Assembly: GCA_017503885.1 (NCBI GenBank)
Contig: JAFVSF010000050.1
Location: 1 to 17,515, forward strand
Length of the DNA stretch: 17,515 nt
Origin: Clostridia bacterium
Lineage (GTDB): Bacteria > Bacillota > Clostridia > Christensenellales > Borkfalkiaceae
Direction: 5' to 3'
The notes under the pieces were generated by a model. That model saw only the letters and a program-made list of their open reading frames with translations, had not been told where the DNA came from and did no database searches. The translations under genes and the position numbers were made by a program. The stretch's first letter is position 1; each line of letters opens with the position of its first letter. This document shows, piece by piece, positions 1 through 6,369 of the stretch.

Positions 1-70
1 CACCAAAAATATCCATAGGCTTTGCAGAAGTAGTACTCATATGCAAATCACTTATAGCAAAAATCTTCAT
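1..70 (-). CDS. Metallophosphoesterase, N-terminal fragment (cut by window edge)
   Basis: Only the first 23 codons are present; the gene runs off the left edge. The translation begins MKIFAISDLHMS and continues into KPMDIFG. The DLH motif right after a short beta strand is the first metal-binding motif of calcineurin-like phosphoesterases, and the KPMDIFG stretch is typical of a clostridial subfamily annotated as predicted phosphohydrolase or Ser/Thr phosphatase. An AAAGGAGG ribosome site lies about 6 bases before the ATG, which fixes the start, and a good sigma-A promoter lies just upstream. The gene is transcribed separately from the 214-residue gene before it, because a terminator (174-209) lies between them. 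The family call is fairly secure, but the substrate cannot be inferred. Confidence 0.75.
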   Translation of the reverse strand, partial: MKIFAISDLHMSTTSAKPMDIFG

Positions 71-98
71 CAATTTCCTCCTTTAGTAGTTTGCTTAT

Positions 99-127
99 AT
101 TTTAGCACATAATTTAAACATTTTCAA
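99..127 (-). promoter_or_regulatory. Sigma-A-type promoter for the metallophosphoesterase
   Basis: On the minus strand, TTGAAA (122-127) and TAAAAT (99-104) are separated by exactly 17 bases. Transcription would begin near 92, giving a leader of about 20 bases that contains the AAAGGAGG ribosome site. The element lies just after the terminator of the upstream gene. Confidence 0.7.
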
Positions 128-173
128 GTGTTTTACTACATCATAGTAAAAATTAATACTTTCCTGTATTTTC

Positions 174-209
174 AAACAAAACGACGGATAAGACTAAACT
201 TACCCGTCG
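174..209 (-). terminator. Intrinsic terminator after the 214-residue gene
   Basis: The arms 182-192 and 199-209 form an 11-base stem around a 6-base loop. The one mismatch on the plus strand (A188/C203) becomes a G-U pair in minus-strand RNA, which indicates that the minus strand is the functional direction. The stem is followed on that strand by TTTTGTTT (181-174). Confidence 0.8.
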
Positions 210-292
210 AAATAATTGCAAATCGCAATTTTTTAATTGATTTTATACAAATGTTGGGCTATAGGTTGATTATAGCCATATTATGTAAAACT

Positions 293-937
293 TTATCCGT
301 TATTAGGATATATCGGCAAGTCGAAAAATCCTGCACAAGCGGCTTGAGCATATTCTTGACATTGTGGGATTATTGGGTAACCGTAAGACGGAACTAAAAG
401 TTCTACGGTCATCACGACTTTCATTATTAAAGTTACGCAACAAGACACGTTAAACGACGGAACGTCGCCATCTACGTACACCCCGTCTGGCACAACCACC
501 GACGCCACTGCTATAACGTCAAAAGGTATAATAGACGGCTCTGGCACGTACATAATAATATCTTGATTAAACGACACGGTAGACGTTGCAGTACCGGCAA
601 CTCCATTAGCGTCAGTATACAACACTTCTACAGGTACGGTAACGGTGGCTTGAACTCTTGCAAAACACCTTCTGTCTGGCAATCTATCAACTTGAAGATT
701 TGTAACCGTTCCGGTGGAAGTAGTACTTCTTGCACTGACAAACGTCAGAGGGAGCGCTGGATTTGCAGGCGTAATATCGGTCAGCACCAAATTAACACCA
801 TCTACTTGCATTTGCCTAATACACGCATCAAAAACCTTTTGAGCTTGAATACAAACCTTTTCGCATAGCCCGTTTACCGGATTTCCGTTAATTCTACCAG
901 GCACTCTGTCCGAAGGTCCGTTTGTGAAAAAAGACAT
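293..937 (-). CDS. Conserved-looking cysteine-rich hypothetical protein, 214 aa (possible spore-associated protein)
   Basis: I do not recognise a named family. The protein has no signal peptide and no clear membrane helix. It starts MSFFTNGPSDRVPGRINGNP and carries eight cysteines (C25, C29, C39, C91, C166, C167, C193, C201) clustered at both ends. The middle (about 60-180) is rich in Val, Thr and Ser with alternating hydrophobic residues, which suggests beta-sheet. The segment around C25 to C39 reads CEKVCIQAQKVFDAC. The open frame extends 26 codons further upstream, but the start chosen has an AAAGGAGG site 7 bases before it and the extension is compositionally unlike the rest. The gene is monocistronic, with a terminator on each side, and a weak sigma-E/K-like promoter lies upstream. 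A role in the spore coat or exosporium is only an inference from the cysteine content, isolated transcription and presence in a spore former. Confidence 0.7.
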   Translation of the reverse strand: MSFFTNGPSDRVPGRINGNPVNGLCEKVCIQAQKVFDACIRQMQVDGVNLVLTDITPANPALPLTFVSARSTTSTGTVTNLQVDRLPDRRCFARVQATVTVPVEVLYTDANGVAGTATSTVSFNQDIIMYVPEPSIIPFDVIAVASVVVPDGVYVDGDVPSFNVSCCVTLIMKVVMTVELLVPSYGYPIIPQCQEYAQAACAGFFDLPIYPNNG

Positions 938-944
938 ATTTTTA

Positions 945-952
945 CCTCCTTT
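945..952 (-). promoter_or_regulatory. Ribosome binding site fixing the start of the 214-residue gene
   Basis: AAAGGAGG on the minus strand lies 7 bases before the ATG at 937. The longer in-frame alternative starting at 1015 has no comparable site, so 937 is preferred. Confidence 0.8.
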
Positions 953-967
953 TATAGTTCTCATTTC

Positions 968-997
968 AATATATGCAAAAAGAAGGTTAAAATGTAC
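968..997 (-). promoter_or_regulatory. Possible sigma-E/sigma-K-like sporulation promoter
   Basis: On the minus strand, GTACATT (991-997) and CATATATT (968-975) are 15 bases apart. The -10 resembles the mother-cell sigma consensus (CATA core), but the -35 match is only partial. No convincing sigma-A promoter with a usable leader was seen between the rsmA terminator and the ribosome site. This is speculative. Confidence 0.3.
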
Positions 998-1017
998 TAA
1001 AAGAATTTTGTACAACT

Positions 1018-1054
1018 AAAAAAGCTTTATCGTTTTTAACTTACACGATAAAGC
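1018..1054 (-). terminator. Intrinsic terminator after rsmA
   Basis: GCTTTATCG (1024-1032) and CGATAAAGC (1046-1054) form a perfect 9-base stem with a 13-base loop. On the minus strand the stem is followed by six T (1023-1018). It lies just 3' of the rsmA stop and closes the metG–tatD–radical SAM–rsmA transcript. Confidence 0.88.
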
Positions 1055-1060
1055 CTATTT

Positions 1061-1900
1061 TTAAAATTTTAAATTTCTTTCTATCAGTTGATTGCTTAAA
1101 GACACGAAATCTTCGGTAGTAAGAGTTTCTCCTCTTGCCATAACGTCACCCTTAACCTCTAAAACTACGTCTTCTGCCGTCTTTCTATCGGTTTTAAAGG
1201 ACATCATTATGTTGTTAACAAGGGTTTTTCTTCTACTTAAAAACGCACATCTAACCCCTGCCCTATACGCTTTCATATCTTTTATATCATATTTGTTTTT
1301 GTCAATGGTAATTTTTACAACTGCAGAATCTACGTTTGGCGATGGATAGAACATTTTTCTATCTATTCTCATAATCTTCTCAGCATTGCCAACGGCATCG
1401 ATTGATGCAGTTATAGCCCCATATTCTTGACTTCCCGCTGTTGCACAAAGCCTATCTGCAACCTCTTCTTGAATAGTAACGGTTATACTGTCAACCACGT
1501 CACTTTCCTCTATAAACTTCATAAGAATTGGGGTTGTAATATAATACGGAAGATTTGCAACAACTGAAAATCTACCACCGACGATTTTTTCAATCTCTTC
1601 TGTTGGCATTTTCATAACGTCTTTAAATACTATTTCAACGTTTTCAAGCCCTGCCAACGTCTCGTTTAAAACAGGTTGAAGATTACGATCAATTTCAAAA
1701 CCTATTACCCTCTTCGCCTTTTCGGCAATAGCCCTAGTAAGAGTTCCTCCACCTACGCCAATTTCTATAACAGTATCTTCACTAGTAATGCCTGCTCTAT
1801 CTACGATAGAACGCAAAAGATTCGTATCAGTTAAAAAATTTTGACCAAATCGCTTATTAAAGTGAAATCCGTTTTTGATAAGTACTTCTTTAAGTTGCAT
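1061..1900 (-). CDS. rsmA: 16S rRNA dimethyladenosine transferase RsmA (KsgA)
   Basis: This enzyme transfers four methyl groups from S-adenosylmethionine to the two adjacent adenosines of helix 45 of 16S rRNA, late in 30S assembly. The 279-residue length is normal. RFGQNFL (17-23) is the family's N-terminal signature, EIGVGGGTLT (46-55) is the SAM-binding motif I, E69 follows strand beta-2, and NLPYY (116-120) is the catalytic motif IV. The C-terminal part (about 200-279) is the helical substrate-binding domain. The start codon lies inside the end of the radical SAM gene with an 11-base overlap, so translation is probably coupled; a GATAGAGGA ribosome site lies upstream. The metG–tatD–rsmA order is common in Firmicutes. 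Confidence 0.96.
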   Translation of the reverse strand: MQLKEVLIKNGFHFNKRFGQNFLTDTNLLRSIVDRAGITSEDTVIEIGVGGGTLTRAIAEKAKRVIGFEIDRNLQPVLNETLAGLENVEIVFKDVMKMPTEEIEKIVGGRFSVVANLPYYITTPILMKFIEESDVVDSITVTIQEEVADRLCATAGSQEYGAITASIDAVGNAEKIMRIDRKMFYPSPNVDSAVVKITIDKNKYDIKDMKAYRAGVRCAFLSRRKTLVNNIMMSFKTDRKTAEDVVLEVKGDVMARGETLTTEDFVSLSNQLIERNLKF

Positions 1901-2495
1901 CAGAATCCTCTATCATTTTTCTAACTTTTAATGGCACACCGACCTCTTTTGCAAGTTTTTTGCATTTAGCCACTTTTTTGTCGCCTATGCAATCAACAAC
2001 TGAAAAGTTTACGTCGATACCTAAATTTTTACATTTTACAGCAAATTCAATGAGAGCCGAAAAGGCGTTTTCCCCAAAAACGGGGCGACAAACGTCAAAA
2101 TATTCGTTCTCATCAGGAGCATTTAAACTGACGTTTATTTTATCTATAACACCTGCTAAACGTGAAGTTATATCCTCTCCATTTATCAAATTGCCATGCC
2201 CGTTGGTATTTAATCTTGTCTTGTAGCCTTTTCCTTTTAAAGCCTTGGCTATTTCAGTAATTTCATTAACCCTAAACGTTGGCTCGCCAAAACCACAAAA
2301 GACGACTTCGTTACAAGATTTGCCTTCGATAAGTTTTAAAACTTGTTCTACGCTTGGCTCTTTGCTTAACCAAAGTTTGTGTCCGTAATAAGATTCTTTA
2401 CCGTTTCTCACACAAAACTTGCAATCGTTTGAACATCTATTTGTTAAATTTATATATAAATTTCCGTCTAATTCATAAACGTAAACGTCTTTCAT
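1890..2495 (-). CDS. TatD-associated radical SAM protein
   Basis: A 201-residue radical SAM protein. C21, C25 and C28 form the CxxxCxxC motif that ligates the 4Fe-4S cluster, and GFGEPT (68-73) is the glycine-rich SAM-binding motif. No second cluster motif or added C-terminal domain is seen, so it is a minimal TIM-barrel-type enzyme. Small radical SAM proteins encoded next to TatD are a recognised but functionally uncharacterised group (named for TatD linkage), and this gene fits: its ATG overlaps the tatD stop by 4 bases (2492-2495), while its 3' end overlaps rsmA by 11 bases. In Bacillus the gene between tatD and rsmA in this cluster is rnmV (RNase M5), which is absent here. The substrate is unknown. 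Confidence 0.88.
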   Translation of the reverse strand: MKDVYVYELDGNLYINLTNRCSNDCKFCVRNGKESYYGHKLWLSKEPSVEQVLKLIEGKSCNEVVFCGFGEPTFRVNEITEIAKALKGKGYKTRLNTNGHGNLINGEDITSRLAGVIDKINVSLNAPDENEYFDVCRPVFGENAFSALIEFAVKCKNLGIDVNFSVVDCIGDKKVAKCKKLAKEVGVPLKVRKMIEDSDAT

Positions 2496-3256
2496 ATACC
2501 AAATAATCTCCGAGTATTTTCCCTAATTATATCCTTTGTTTCCTGCAAATTTTTACCTAAAACGTCTGCCAATTTTTGCACGACGTAAACGACTTTAGAA
2601 GAATCGTTTAACTGCCCTCTAAACGGATGAGGTGCAAGATATGGAGAATCGGTTTCCGTAAGTATTCTCTCTGGCGAAATAGCCTTTATAACGTTGTCTT
2701 TCTTTGCGTTTTTAAAAGTTATAACGCCACCAAAAGAAAAGTAACCACCTAAACTTTCGTACACCTTAGCCATCTCTGCACTTTCACTATAACAGTGCAT
2801 TAAAAAGCCGTGATTGATAAGGCTTTTTCTATCTTTTAAAAATGCTGAAGTCTTTGCACTAGCATCTCTTGAATGCACTACGAAAGGAAGCCCTAAATGG
2901 TCGGCAATTTCCATCTGCTTTTCAAAGGCAAAAATTTGCTCTTCTTCGGTTGATTTATTCCAATAAAAGTCAAAACCAATCTCACCTAAAGCAACGCATT
3001 TTTTATCTCTTAAAATAGCCGTTAAACGCTCTATAGCACGATTATCTAGAGTTTTTGCCTCATCTGGATGAACCCCTGCAGAAAAGTACATAGAATCATA
3101 TTTTTGACTTTCTGCCATAACCTTTTCAGAAGAAGTTAAATCATAACCAGAGTTTATAACTATACCCACCCCTGCCTCTTCATACGCTTTTACGAGAGAG
3201 TCAATTTCTCCACCGTATTTTCCATCACAAAGGTGAGCGTGTACGTCAACGTACAT
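2492..3256 (-). CDS. tatD: TatD family metal-dependent hydrolase (DNase-type)
   Basis: A 254-residue amidohydrolase-fold protein of the TatD/YabD family, whose members act as metal-dependent 3'-5' exonucleases on DNA or RNA in quality control. All expected metal ligands are visible: H6 and H8 (VHAH), E92 (GEIGFDF), H128 (VVHSRDA), H154 (MHCYS) and D203 (TETDSPYLAPHPFRG, the family's C-terminal signature). Length is normal. The start lies 1 base past the metG stop, with only a weak ribosome site (GGTAAG) inside the metG 3' end, so translation probably depends on metG. Physiological substrate is not inferable; family assignment is secure. Confidence 0.95.
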   Translation of the reverse strand: MYVDVHAHLCDGKYGGEIDSLVKAYEEAGVGIVINSGYDLTSSEKVMAESQKYDSMYFSAGVHPDEAKTLDNRAIERLTAILRDKKCVALGEIGFDFYWNKSTEEEQIFAFEKQMEIADHLGLPFVVHSRDASAKTSAFLKDRKSLINHGFLMHCYSESAEMAKVYESLGGYFSFGGVITFKNAKKDNVIKAISPERILTETDSPYLAPHPFRGQLNDSSKVVYVVQKLADVLGKNLQETKDIIRENTRRLFGI

Positions 3257-3257
3257 T

Positions 3258-5201
3258 TTATCTTACCGTTGCACCGTCTGGAAGATTTGCATCTTCTGGC
3301 GAAACAACCTTTACCTTGCCGTCTGCTTCGGCACATAAAATCATACCTTGACTCTCTACTCCACAAAGTTTTGCAGGCTTTAAGTTGTAAACTAAAACAA
3401 CCTTTTTACCAACCATTTCTTCTGGCGTATAATATTCAGCGATACCACTTGCAACAGTTCTTGTTTCGTCGCCAACTTTTAAAGATAATTTTAAAAGTTT
3501 TTTAGACTTTTCAACCTTTTCACAAGCAGTAACAAGTGCTGTTTTAAATTGTATTTTAGCAAAATCATCAATGGTAATTTCTGGTAATTTTTCCACTTTC
3601 TTTTCCTCTTTCTTCTCTTCTTTTACTGCGTACTTACTAGCAATTTCTTCTGCCTTTTTCTCAACTTCGGCAAGGTCTAATCTAGCAAAGATAACTTGTG
3701 GGTTTTCGGTAACTTTATTTCCATCTGGATATAAACCAAACTTATCAAGGCTAGCAAAATCTCTTATTTCGGTGTTGAGTTCGCTCAATACCTCTGCACT
3801 AGTTCTTGGCATAAACGGCTCTAAAATGCTTGCACAAATAACTATAACTTCTGTAAGGTTATACATAACCTCTTTAAGTCTTGGGAGCGTTTCCTCAGAT
3901 TTGGCAAGTACCCAAGGTGCTGTTTCGTCAATATATTTATTTGCTCTTCTAAGTAGTGTAAACACGTGAGCGATTGCATCTGAAATTCTGCACTCGTCCA
4001 TATCTTTAGCAACTTTTTCATAAACTGAAGTTGCCATTGCTTTAAGTTCTTCATCAAGAGCGTCCACAACTCCACTTCTTTCTACAACACCACCAAAATA
4101 CTTATTTGTCATAGAAATAGTTCTTTTAACGAGGTTGCCGTAAACGTTTGCAAGTTCTGCATTGATTTTTTCGGTCATAAGTCCCCAAGAAACTAAACCG
4201 TCGTTATCAAAAGGCATACCGTCTAAAACGTAATACCTAACAGCGTCTACGCCAAATACTGATGCCAAATCATCAGCATAAAGCACGTTACCCTTAGACT
4301 TAGACATTTTGCCACCTTCTTGTAAAAGCCATGGATGACCAAATACCTGTTTTGGAAGAGGCTCGCCCATTGCCATAAGGAAAATTGGCCAATAAATAGT
4401 GTGGAATCTAATAATATCCTTACCTATTACGTGACAATTTGCAGGCCAATATTTCTTGTAAAGCTCGCCGTGATTACCATCAACGTCAAATCCGATACCC
4501 GTAATATAGTTTGTAAGAGCATCAAGCCATACGTAAACTACGTGACGGTCGTCAAAATCTACTGGAATACCCCACTTGAAAGACGTTCTCGAAACGCACA
4601 AATCTTGAAGACCTGGTAAAAGGAAATTGTTCATCATTTCATTTCTTCTAGAAACTGGAACGATAAAATCAGGATTTGCATTAATATGGTCGATAAGCTT
4701 TTGAGCGTATTTGCTCATTTTAAAGAAATATGCCTCTTCGTGAGCCTTTTTAACTTCTCTGCCACAGTCTGGACATTTTCCGTCTACGAGTTGACTTTCC
4801 GTCCAGAAAGATTCACAAGGAGTGCAATACCAACCCTCGTAAGAGCCTTTATAAATATCGCCTTGCTCATAGAATTTTTTGAAAATCTTTTGAACTTGCT
4901 TTTCGTGATCGGCATCCGTAGTACGAATAAATTTATCGTAAGACACGTCCATAGTATTCCAAACGTCTTTGATAACGCTAGACACTTCGTCTACGTATTG
5001 CTTAGGCGTTTTTCCTGCAAGTTTTGCCTTTTCTTCTATTTTTTGACCATGCTCGTCTGTACCTGTTTGAAAAAATACGTCGTAGCCTTGTCTTCTTTTA
5101 AATCTTGCCATTGCATCAGCTAAAATAGCCTCGTAAGTGTTGCCAATATGTGGCTTTGAAGAGGTATAAGCAATCGCAGTAGTAATATAATATTTTTCCA
5201 T
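3258..5201 (-). CDS. metG: Methionyl-tRNA synthetase, class I, with C-terminal tRNA-binding domain
   Basis: This enzyme charges tRNA-Met, including the initiator, with methionine. Residue numbers are for the 647-residue product. HIGN (18-21) is the class I HIGH motif, and four cysteines (C126, C129, C143, C146) form the single CxxC...CxxC zinc knuckle. KMSKS is at 298-302. The helical anticodon-binding domain follows, then a Lys/Glu-rich linker (about 515-541) and a C-terminal EMAP/Trbp111-type tRNA-binding OB domain (about 545-645), which promotes dimerisation. The frame also has an ATG five codons upstream, but that codon is part of the GGAGGAG ribosome site; the start used begins MEKYYITTAIAY as in the family. 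It is the first gene of its operon, with a sigma-A promoter and a dyad just upstream. Confidence 0.97.
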   Translation of the reverse strand: MEKYYITTAIAYTSSKPHIGNTYEAILADAMARFKRRQGYDVFFQTGTDEHGQKIEEKAKLAGKTPKQYVDEVSSVIKDVWNTMDVSYDKFIRTTDADHEKQVQKIFKKFYEQGDIYKGSYEGWYCTPCESFWTESQLVDGKCPDCGREVKKAHEEAYFFKMSKYAQKLIDHINANPDFIVPVSRRNEMMNNFLLPGLQDLCVSRTSFKWGIPVDFDDRHVVYVWLDALTNYITGIGFDVDGNHGELYKKYWPANCHVIGKDIIRFHTIYWPIFLMAMGEPLPKQVFGHPWLLQEGGKMSKSKGNVLYADDLASVFGVDAVRYYVLDGMPFDNDGLVSWGLMTEKINAELANVYGNLVKRTISMTNKYFGGVVERSGVVDALDEELKAMATSVYEKVAKDMDECRISDAIAHVFTLLRRANKYIDETAPWVLAKSEETLPRLKEVMYNLTEVIVICASILEPFMPRTSAEVLSELNTEIRDFASLDKFGLYPDGNKVTENPQVIFARLDLAEVEKKAEEIASKYAVKEEKKEEKKVEKLPEITIDDFAKIQFKTALVTACEKVEKSKKLLKLSLKVGDETRTVASGIAEYYTPEEMVGKKVVLVYNLKPAKLCGVESQGMILCAEADGKVKVVSPEDANLPDGATVR

Positions 5202-5207
5202 ATCAAA

Positions 5208-5214
5208 CTCCTCC
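5208..5214 (-). promoter_or_regulatory. Ribosome binding site fixing the metG start
   Basis: GGAGGAG on the minus strand lies 6 bases before the ATG at 5201. The alternative ATG at 5216 overlaps this site and has none of its own, so the downstream start is preferred. Confidence 0.8.
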
Positions 5215-5233
5215 ATAGCAGTAGGATTTAAAC

Positions 5234-5258
5234 TTTATTGTATTTATTATACAATAAA
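5234..5258. repeat. Perfect inverted repeat over the metG -10 region (operator-like)
   Basis: TTTATTGTAT (5234-5243) and ATACAATAAA (5249-5258) are perfect 10-base inverted arms around a 5-base centre. The dyad covers the metG -10 box (5246-5251) and the expected start point near 5239. The arms have only one G-C pair each, with no T-tract placed as in a terminator, so a repressor site is more likely than a terminator. No known regulator is identified. Confidence 0.45.
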
Positions 5259-5274
5259 ACTAATCAAAAGTAAA
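5246..5274 (-). promoter_or_regulatory. Sigma-A promoter of the metG operon
   Basis: On the minus strand there is a perfect TATAAT (5246-5251), a 17-base spacer, and TTTACT (5269-5274, four of six bases as in TTGACA). The leader would be about 38 bases, too short for a T-box. Confidence 0.75.
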
Positions 5275-5303
5275 ACATAAATACGCCGTTTTGCGCATAA
5301 GTT
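5275..5303 (+). promoter_or_regulatory. Possible sigma-E-like promoter of spmA-spmB
   Basis: ACATAAA (5275-5281), a 14-base spacer, and CATAAGTT (5296-5303) partly resemble the mother-cell sigma-E consensus. The element abuts the -35 of the divergent metG promoter. It would start transcription essentially at the spmA ATG (5309), giving a leaderless message. SpmA/B belong to the sigma-E regulon in Bacillus, which makes the idea reasonable but unproven. Confidence 0.3.
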
Positions 5304-5308
5304 GAAAT

Positions 5309-5860
5309 ATGAATTTAATTTTTGTGATAATTTTTATAATTTCAGCCCTTTCTCTATCTATTCGCAACCCAAACGAAGTATTAAAGGCTATGACTGACGG
5401 AGCAGGAAAAAGCATTGAACTTTGCATTGGACTTATTTCTATTTACGCAGTTTGGTCGGGTATTTTACAAATTGCAGAAAATTCCGGACTAATTAAGAAA
5501 CTTTCTAGGTTATTAAAGCCTATAATAAATAGGTTTTTTAAAAATGCAGACGACAAAACTCACGAACAAATTGCAATAAATTTAAGTGCAAACCTTTTAG
5601 GAATGGGGGGAATTGCAACGCCGTCTGGTATAAAAGCAACGAGTTTAATGACGGAAAAAAACAACCATGACGGTGCTTGCCTTTTATTTATTTTAGCATC
5701 GACAAGTCTACAAATTTTGCCAACAACGGTTGTCTCTTTAAGGCAATCTTTCGGCAGTGAAAATCCCTTTGATATTTTTCTTCCATCTCTTATATCAAGC
5801 ATTATTTGCACAATGGTTGGAATCGCCCTTTTTCACTTGACAAAAAGGAGTAAAAAATGA
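5309..5860 (+). CDS. spmA: Spore maturation protein A
   Basis: A 183-residue membrane protein with a nucleoside-recognition (Gate) domain. With SpmB it is needed for proper dehydration of the spore core in Bacillus. Several hydrophobic helices are visible (about 3-18, 36-53, 120-145, 158-177). The conserved stretch NLSANLLGMGGIATPSGIKA (91-110) corresponds to the family motif with a glycine-rich turn followed by ATP-x-G. An in-frame stop lies two codons upstream, so the ATG at 5309 is the only ATG possible, although no ribosome site is visible before it. spmB follows with a 4-base overlap. Unlike in Bacillus, dacB is not upstream; the gene stands divergently from metG. Confidence 0.9.
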   Translation: MNLIFVIIFIISALSLSIRNPNEVLKAMTDGAGKSIELCIGLISIYAVWSGILQIAENSGLIKKLSRLLKPIINRFFKNADDKTHEQIAINLSANLLGMGGIATPSGIKATSLMTEKNNHDGACLLFILASTSLQILPTTVVSLRQSFGSENPFDIFLPSLISSIICTMVGIALFHLTKRSKK

Positions 5861-6369
5861 AGTATCTATCTTTAATTTTGCCGTTTATCATAATTGCTGT
5901 CGTAACGTATGCAAGTTCTAAAAAAGTAAAGGTTTACGACAGTTTTGTAGATGGCGCAAAAAAGGGCGTTGAAACAGTTTTTTCTATACTACCCTATCTT
6001 GTTGTCGTGTTCATTATGACCGAACTTTTTACGGTTAGTGGTCTGTCTGCGAAATTCACAAATCTAATATCTCCCGTATTTAAAATTTTGGGTATTCCCA
6101 AAGAAATTACACCCCTTGTTATACTAAAACCCTTTTCTGGAAGTGGTAGCCTTGCTCTTCTTACCGAGATCTTCAAAACGTATGGCGTAGACAGTTACGT
6201 TTCTAGATGTGCCTGTGCCGTTTTCGGCTCTTCTGAAACAATTTTTTACGTGTCGGCAGTCTACTTTTCAAAGTCAAAAGAAAAAAGGCTGACGCGACCT
6301 ATTTTAATATCTCTCGCATCAACCTTATTCTCAACTGTAATTGCTTGTTTTATTTGTAAATTTATTTAA
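5857..6369 (+). CDS. spmB: Spore maturation protein B
   Basis: A 170-residue partner of SpmA, also a Gate-domain membrane protein. Visible features are an N-terminal helix (3-19), a second helix (about 42-58), the family motif PFSGSGSLALLTEI (92-105), the motif FGSSETIFYVSAVYF (123-137), and a C-terminal helix (about 149-167). The ATG overlaps the spmA stop (ATGA) and has an AAAGGAG ribosome site, so the two are made together. Its stop codon overlaps that of the convergent MFS gene (shared bases 6367-6368), with no clear terminator between them. In Bacillus spmA and spmB mutants make spores with abnormally hydrated cores. Confidence 0.92.
   Translation: MKYLSLILPFIIIAVVTYASSKKVKVYDSFVDGAKKGVETVFSILPYLVVVFIMTELFTVSGLSAKFTNLISPVFKILGIPKEITPLVILKPFSGSGSLALLTEIFKTYGVDSYVSRCACAVFGSSETIFYVSAVYFSKSKEKRLTRPILISLASTLFSTVIACFICKFI

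Noticed and set aside
214..234. Small hairpin AATTGC/GCAATT followed by T on the plus strand
   Set aside because: Only six pairs with two G-C, and no plus-strand gene lies upstream, so it is unlikely to be a functional terminator.
128..397. Plus-strand open frame of 89 codons at the left side
   Set aside because: It has no ribosome site, runs through a minus-strand terminator and into the 214-residue gene in antisense, and its composition does not look like a real protein.
945..980. TTGCAT–16–TATAAA as a sigma-A promoter for the 214-residue gene
   Set aside because: Transcription would start inside the AAAGGAGG ribosome site, so the message would lack it.
5202..5308. T-box or other riboswitch leader for metG
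   Set aside because: The predicted start point leaves a leader of only about 38 bases, with no specifier stem, T-box sequence or terminator/antiterminator pair.
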